A stretch of DNA of 8,742 nt from Chthoniobacter flavus. Lineage in GTDB: Bacteria; Verrucomicrobiota; Verrucomicrobiia; Chthoniobacterales; DYNR01. Position numbers and translations under genes: made by a program. The stretch covers positions 1 to 8,742 of the forward strand of contig DYNR01000052.1 in assembly GCA_020720945.1 (NCBI GenBank), read 5' to 3'. The notes beneath the pieces are model-generated. The model was given only the letters and a program-made list of their open reading frames with translations. It made no database searches and was not told the DNA's origin. Position 1 is the first letter of the stretch; every line of letters begins with the position of its first letter. Below are positions 6,313 to 8,742 of the stretch, in pieces.

Positions 6313-8127
6313 TCAATCTTCGAGGTAAAATAGCAAGTCGCTCAATCGTTCATCCGCCTGTTTGAGCCCCTCCCAATTTTGCTTCACGATAGCTTCCAAC
6401 CCCTCTGTAAGCACTTTACGAATTTCTTCTGCATCGTTCGCAGATACCCCTTCGCTTTCCAGCAGTGCCTCCGCTCTTTTGCGCAATTTTTTTGCACTTG
6501 TCAATAAGCCAGAAGGCGCTTCTTGGGGATCGCCATCCGCACCGAAATCGGCATTTTCTAGTTTTCCGAATTCCTCATCATCACCGAAATCCCCATTCAT
6601 GAAATCGTCGGAAGCATCCCCTTCCTCTTGGAAAAATTCTGCGAGGTTCGTCCGCGCCGCATCGATGTTGATTCTGTGATGCCCCGCTGTATCTACCGTG
6701 ATCGCAGCAATCTTGCCCGTGCATTTTTCGATTGCGGAAACATGAAGCAACCCGTTTAAATCAATTTCAAAAGTCACCAAAAGCCGGCTGCCCCTCGATG
6801 CCGTTTTCGACAGCCCTTCGATGTTGAAAACCCCGAGGGCGAGGTTGTGCTCGGGATACGGGGATTCGCCCTGGTAAACAGATGTCTCTACCCCTTCTTG
6901 GCCATCCGCACAGGTCACAAACATCTTTGCCTTTTTTGCGGGTAAAGGTGTCCCGCGGGGGATGATTACCACACACTCTAAATCACCGAACACGACCGCT
7001 TCGATGCTGTAAGAGTGAGCCGTGATATCGACGAGGATCGCCGGGGTGTCCTCCCCTGCCAAAGTCGCCCCTTGAATCGCCGCACCCATCGCCACAATGA
7101 GATCGGGATCGACCTCGCCACTCGGCTCTTTTCTCATTTTTTCTGCGAGCAGTTCATGCACTCTCGGTGTCCGGGTCGCCCCACCAACCAGCAACACCTT
7201 ATCAATATCATGAACCGTCGTCTCCGTATCCTCCAGCACCCGTTGCAAACAACCGATAGTTTTTTCAAGCTTCTCCGCAATCAAGCCCTCGTAATTTTCT
7301 CTCGTAAACTCCGCAGAAAAATGACCGCCCTGGGTCAAAAACTCTTCGTTCACAATCGTTTCCGGGCTATCGCTAAGTGCGATTTTCACCCCTTCCATCA
7401 CCGACTTCAACCGCCTGCGAACCAGCGGCGTAACCTCATTTTCCTCGCCCCGGTTGACTTCCAAAAACCGCTCCAATGCGGCATCCGCAAGCATCTCGTC
7501 AAAGTCATCCCCCCCCAAGTGGGTATCGCCGTGGCTCGACTTGACCTCTACAATGCCTTTTTCCACGGAAACTAACGAAACATCAAAAGTCCCTCCCCCC
7601 AAATCATAAACAAGGACAGTTTCTTGCTCCTTGCCATCCGCCCCCCCGGCACCATACGCCAACGCCGCCGCAGTAGGCTCGTTGATGATCCGTAACACTT
7701 CCAACCCAGCCAACCGTCCCGCATCCTGCGTTGCCGTCCTCTGCCGCTCGTTGAAAAACGCAGGCACCGTGATGACCGCTTTCGTGACAGGACACCCCAA
7801 AAATGCTTCCGCCGCCTTCTTCAGTTCCCGCAAAATTATCGCACTGATTTCCTCCGGCAAATACTCCTTTTCCCCGAGACTCACCTTCTCCGCCGTCCCC
7901 ATCATCCGCTTAATCGAAAGCACCGTCCGCTCTGGTGCCGCTATCGCTTGGTGCTTCGCCGCCTGCCCTACGATCAGCCCGCCATCCGCCCCCAACCCCA
8001 CCGCACTCGGCATCGTCGGCTTCCCATTCACCGGAATCACCACCACCTTCCCGTCCTGCACCGCTGCCACCACGCTGTTCGTCGTCCCCAAATCAATCCC
8101 GACCACTACATCTTTATCTTTTGTCAT
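6313..8127 (-). CDS. Atypical Hsp70 chaperone (DnaK/HscC-like)
   Basis: ATP-driven Hsp70 chaperone of 604 residues. The ATPase domain carries phosphate-1 IDLGTTNS (11-18), K73 in SIKRMMG, VPAFFNERQR (121-130), INEPTAAALAYG (148-159), phosphate-2 VYDLGGGTFDVSL (173-185), GDTHLGGDDFD (200-210) and the adenosine motif LLVGGATRTPRV (312-323). The interdomain linker is AILVDITAHS (363-372), in place of VLLLDVTPLS. The beta-sandwich substrate domain is about 375-480. Two features separate it from E. coli DnaK: the stretch after IKR is about 24 residues shorter, as in HscC and Gram-positive DnaK, and the lid begins with an acidic Asp/Gly/Phe-rich segment (about 501-535) before a short charged helical end (543-603). 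There is no EEVD-like tail. It follows a GrpE-like gene by 21 bases, in one operon. The ATG at 8127 has no Shine-Dalgarno and sits in an AT-rich leader. It is probably a specialised paralogue; a divergent main DnaK remains possible. Confidence 0.93.
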   Translation of the reverse strand: MTKDKDVVVGIDLGTTNSVVAAVQDGKVVVIPVNGKPTMPSAVGLGADGGLIVGQAAKHQAIAAPERTVLSIKRMMGTAEKVSLGEKEYLPEEISAIILRELKKAAEAFLGCPVTKAVITVPAFFNERQRTATQDAGRLAGLEVLRIINEPTAAALAYGAGGADGKEQETVLVYDLGGGTFDVSLVSVEKGIVEVKSSHGDTHLGGDDFDEMLADAALERFLEVNRGEENEVTPLVRRRLKSVMEGVKIALSDSPETIVNEEFLTQGGHFSAEFTRENYEGLIAEKLEKTIGCLQRVLEDTETTVHDIDKVLLVGGATRTPRVHELLAEKMRKEPSGEVDPDLIVAMGAAIQGATLAGEDTPAILVDITAHSYSIEAVVFGDLECVVIIPRGTPLPAKKAKMFVTCADGQEGVETSVYQGESPYPEHNLALGVFNIEGLSKTASRGSRLLVTFEIDLNGLLHVSAIEKCTGKIAAITVDTAGHHRINIDAARTNLAEFFQEEGDASDDFMNGDFGDDEEFGKLENADFGADGDPQEAPSGLLTSAKKLRKRAEALLESEGVSANDAEEIRKVLTEGLEAIVKQNWEGLKQADERLSDLLFYLED

Positions 8128-8148
8128 ATATTTTAGTTTCTAAATTTT

Positions 8149-8742
8149 TTACTTATCTCCACCCTCATTAGGGCAACGGTAAACACGCACTTGTGCCGGG
8201 CGCAACAGCCGCCCGGTATCGGACTCCTGCCATCCTGCCTGCACTTCGGCAGCCACCGTATGCTCGGTCGCAGAAGTGCTGTAATCCACTGCAACCGCAC
8301 TCATCGTATGCGGGTCAAACACTTTTCCCAAGCACAGAACACGCTCCAACCCTGCCGCCCGCAATAAATTGCCCGAATGCACCGATAGGATGCGGAACGA
8401 CTCCGCCATTTTTTCCCGGTCTTCCCTCCACGCTTTTTCCCGATTTCCAAAAAACGGAAGCACCATCCCTTTTGCGTCCACGGGACGATCAAACGCCGCC
8501 GCAATCCTTTCCATACGGTCTGCCAGATCAATCAGTGCCAGCGACAAATCCCTCGGCTTTCTCGCCACTGGTTCCAGCGTATTCGCAACCGCCTTCGACA
8601 GCAAAGAGACCTGCGCCCCGACCTGTTTGACCTCATCGACCACCCTACGCGCATAGCGGCGACTCTCCACCAGCGACGCATCCACCTCTTCCTTCACCGC
8701 CTCTACGCTTTCAAAAATCCTTTTGCCCCACCCTTCCTCTTC
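8149..8742 (-). CDS. GrpE-like nucleotide exchange factor (N-terminus outside window)
   Basis: Predicted exchange factor for the Hsp70 encoded just downstream, helping release ADP. The frame is open to the window edge; a GTG at 8697 exists, but codons before it continue the same charged helical character, so the gene is partial with 197 residues visible. Visible residues about 5-60 form a charged helix likely to be the GrpE coiled coil. LALIDLADRMERIAAAF (68-84) resembles the LLPVLDNLERAL helix. About 25 extra residues follow (85-110). Residues 130-190 are the beta-wing domain: AGLERVLCLGKVFDP (130-144), then TVAAEVQAGWQ (162-172) and RLLRPAQVRVYR (178-189), matching the GrpE pattern of VVEVLQKGY and RVLRPAMVKV. 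The usual His of FDPxxHEAV is replaced by Met (FDPHTMSAV). Divergence and pairing with an unusual Hsp70 suggest a dedicated partner. Confidence 0.85.
   Translation of the reverse strand, partial: EEEGWGKRIFESVEAVKEEVDASLVESRRYARRVVDEVKQVGAQVSLLSKAVANTLEPVARKPRDLSLALIDLADRMERIAAAFDRPVDAKGMVLPFFGNREKAWREDREKMAESFRILSVHSGNLLRAAGLERVLCLGKVFDPHTMSAVAVDYSTSATEHTVAAEVQAGWQESDTGRLLRPAQVRVYRCPNEGGDK

Overview
This window reads as ordinary bacterial chromosome with a moderately GC-rich base composition. It holds seven protein-coding genes plus one very small gene, and no rRNA, tRNA, insertion sequence or CRISPR array that I can see. The primary sigma factor has a very long Lys/Pro/Ala-rich N-terminal extension. 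With the divergent Hsp70/GrpE pair, this fits a member of the Verrucomicrobiota (perhaps Opitutae), but that is an inference from general protein character and no marker here settles it.

Left part, + strand (1-3298): the 3' end of rpoD, a 39-residue lipoprotein gene with its own strong Shine-Dalgarno sequence and a textbook intrinsic terminator, then a 76-residue TM2-like membrane protein whose stop codon overlaps the GTG start of a class I SAM-dependent methyltransferase. The last two are probably translated together.

Middle part, - strand (3303-6066): pepF (M3-family oligoendopeptidase F) followed by prmA (ribosomal protein L11 methyltransferase). They are likely one transcription unit running towards the left-hand genes. 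prmA and the other methyltransferase meet tail to tail only 4 bases apart, with no terminator between them.

Right part, - strand (6313-8742): a GrpE-like gene cut by the window edge, followed 21 bases later by an atypical Hsp70. The Hsp70 has the full ATPase signature set, lacks the long loop after the IKR motif that E. coli DnaK has, and replaces part of the lid with a strongly acidic Gly/Asp/Phe-rich segment. This is the most unusual system here: a dedicated chaperone and exchange-factor cassette, probably separate from the housekeeping dnaK. The 246-base gap between it and pepF contains an 11-bp tandem repeat and a weak hairpin. Several genes (hsp70, pepF, prmA, the TM2-like gene) have no recognisable Shine-Dalgarno sequence, in contrast with the small lipoprotein gene.
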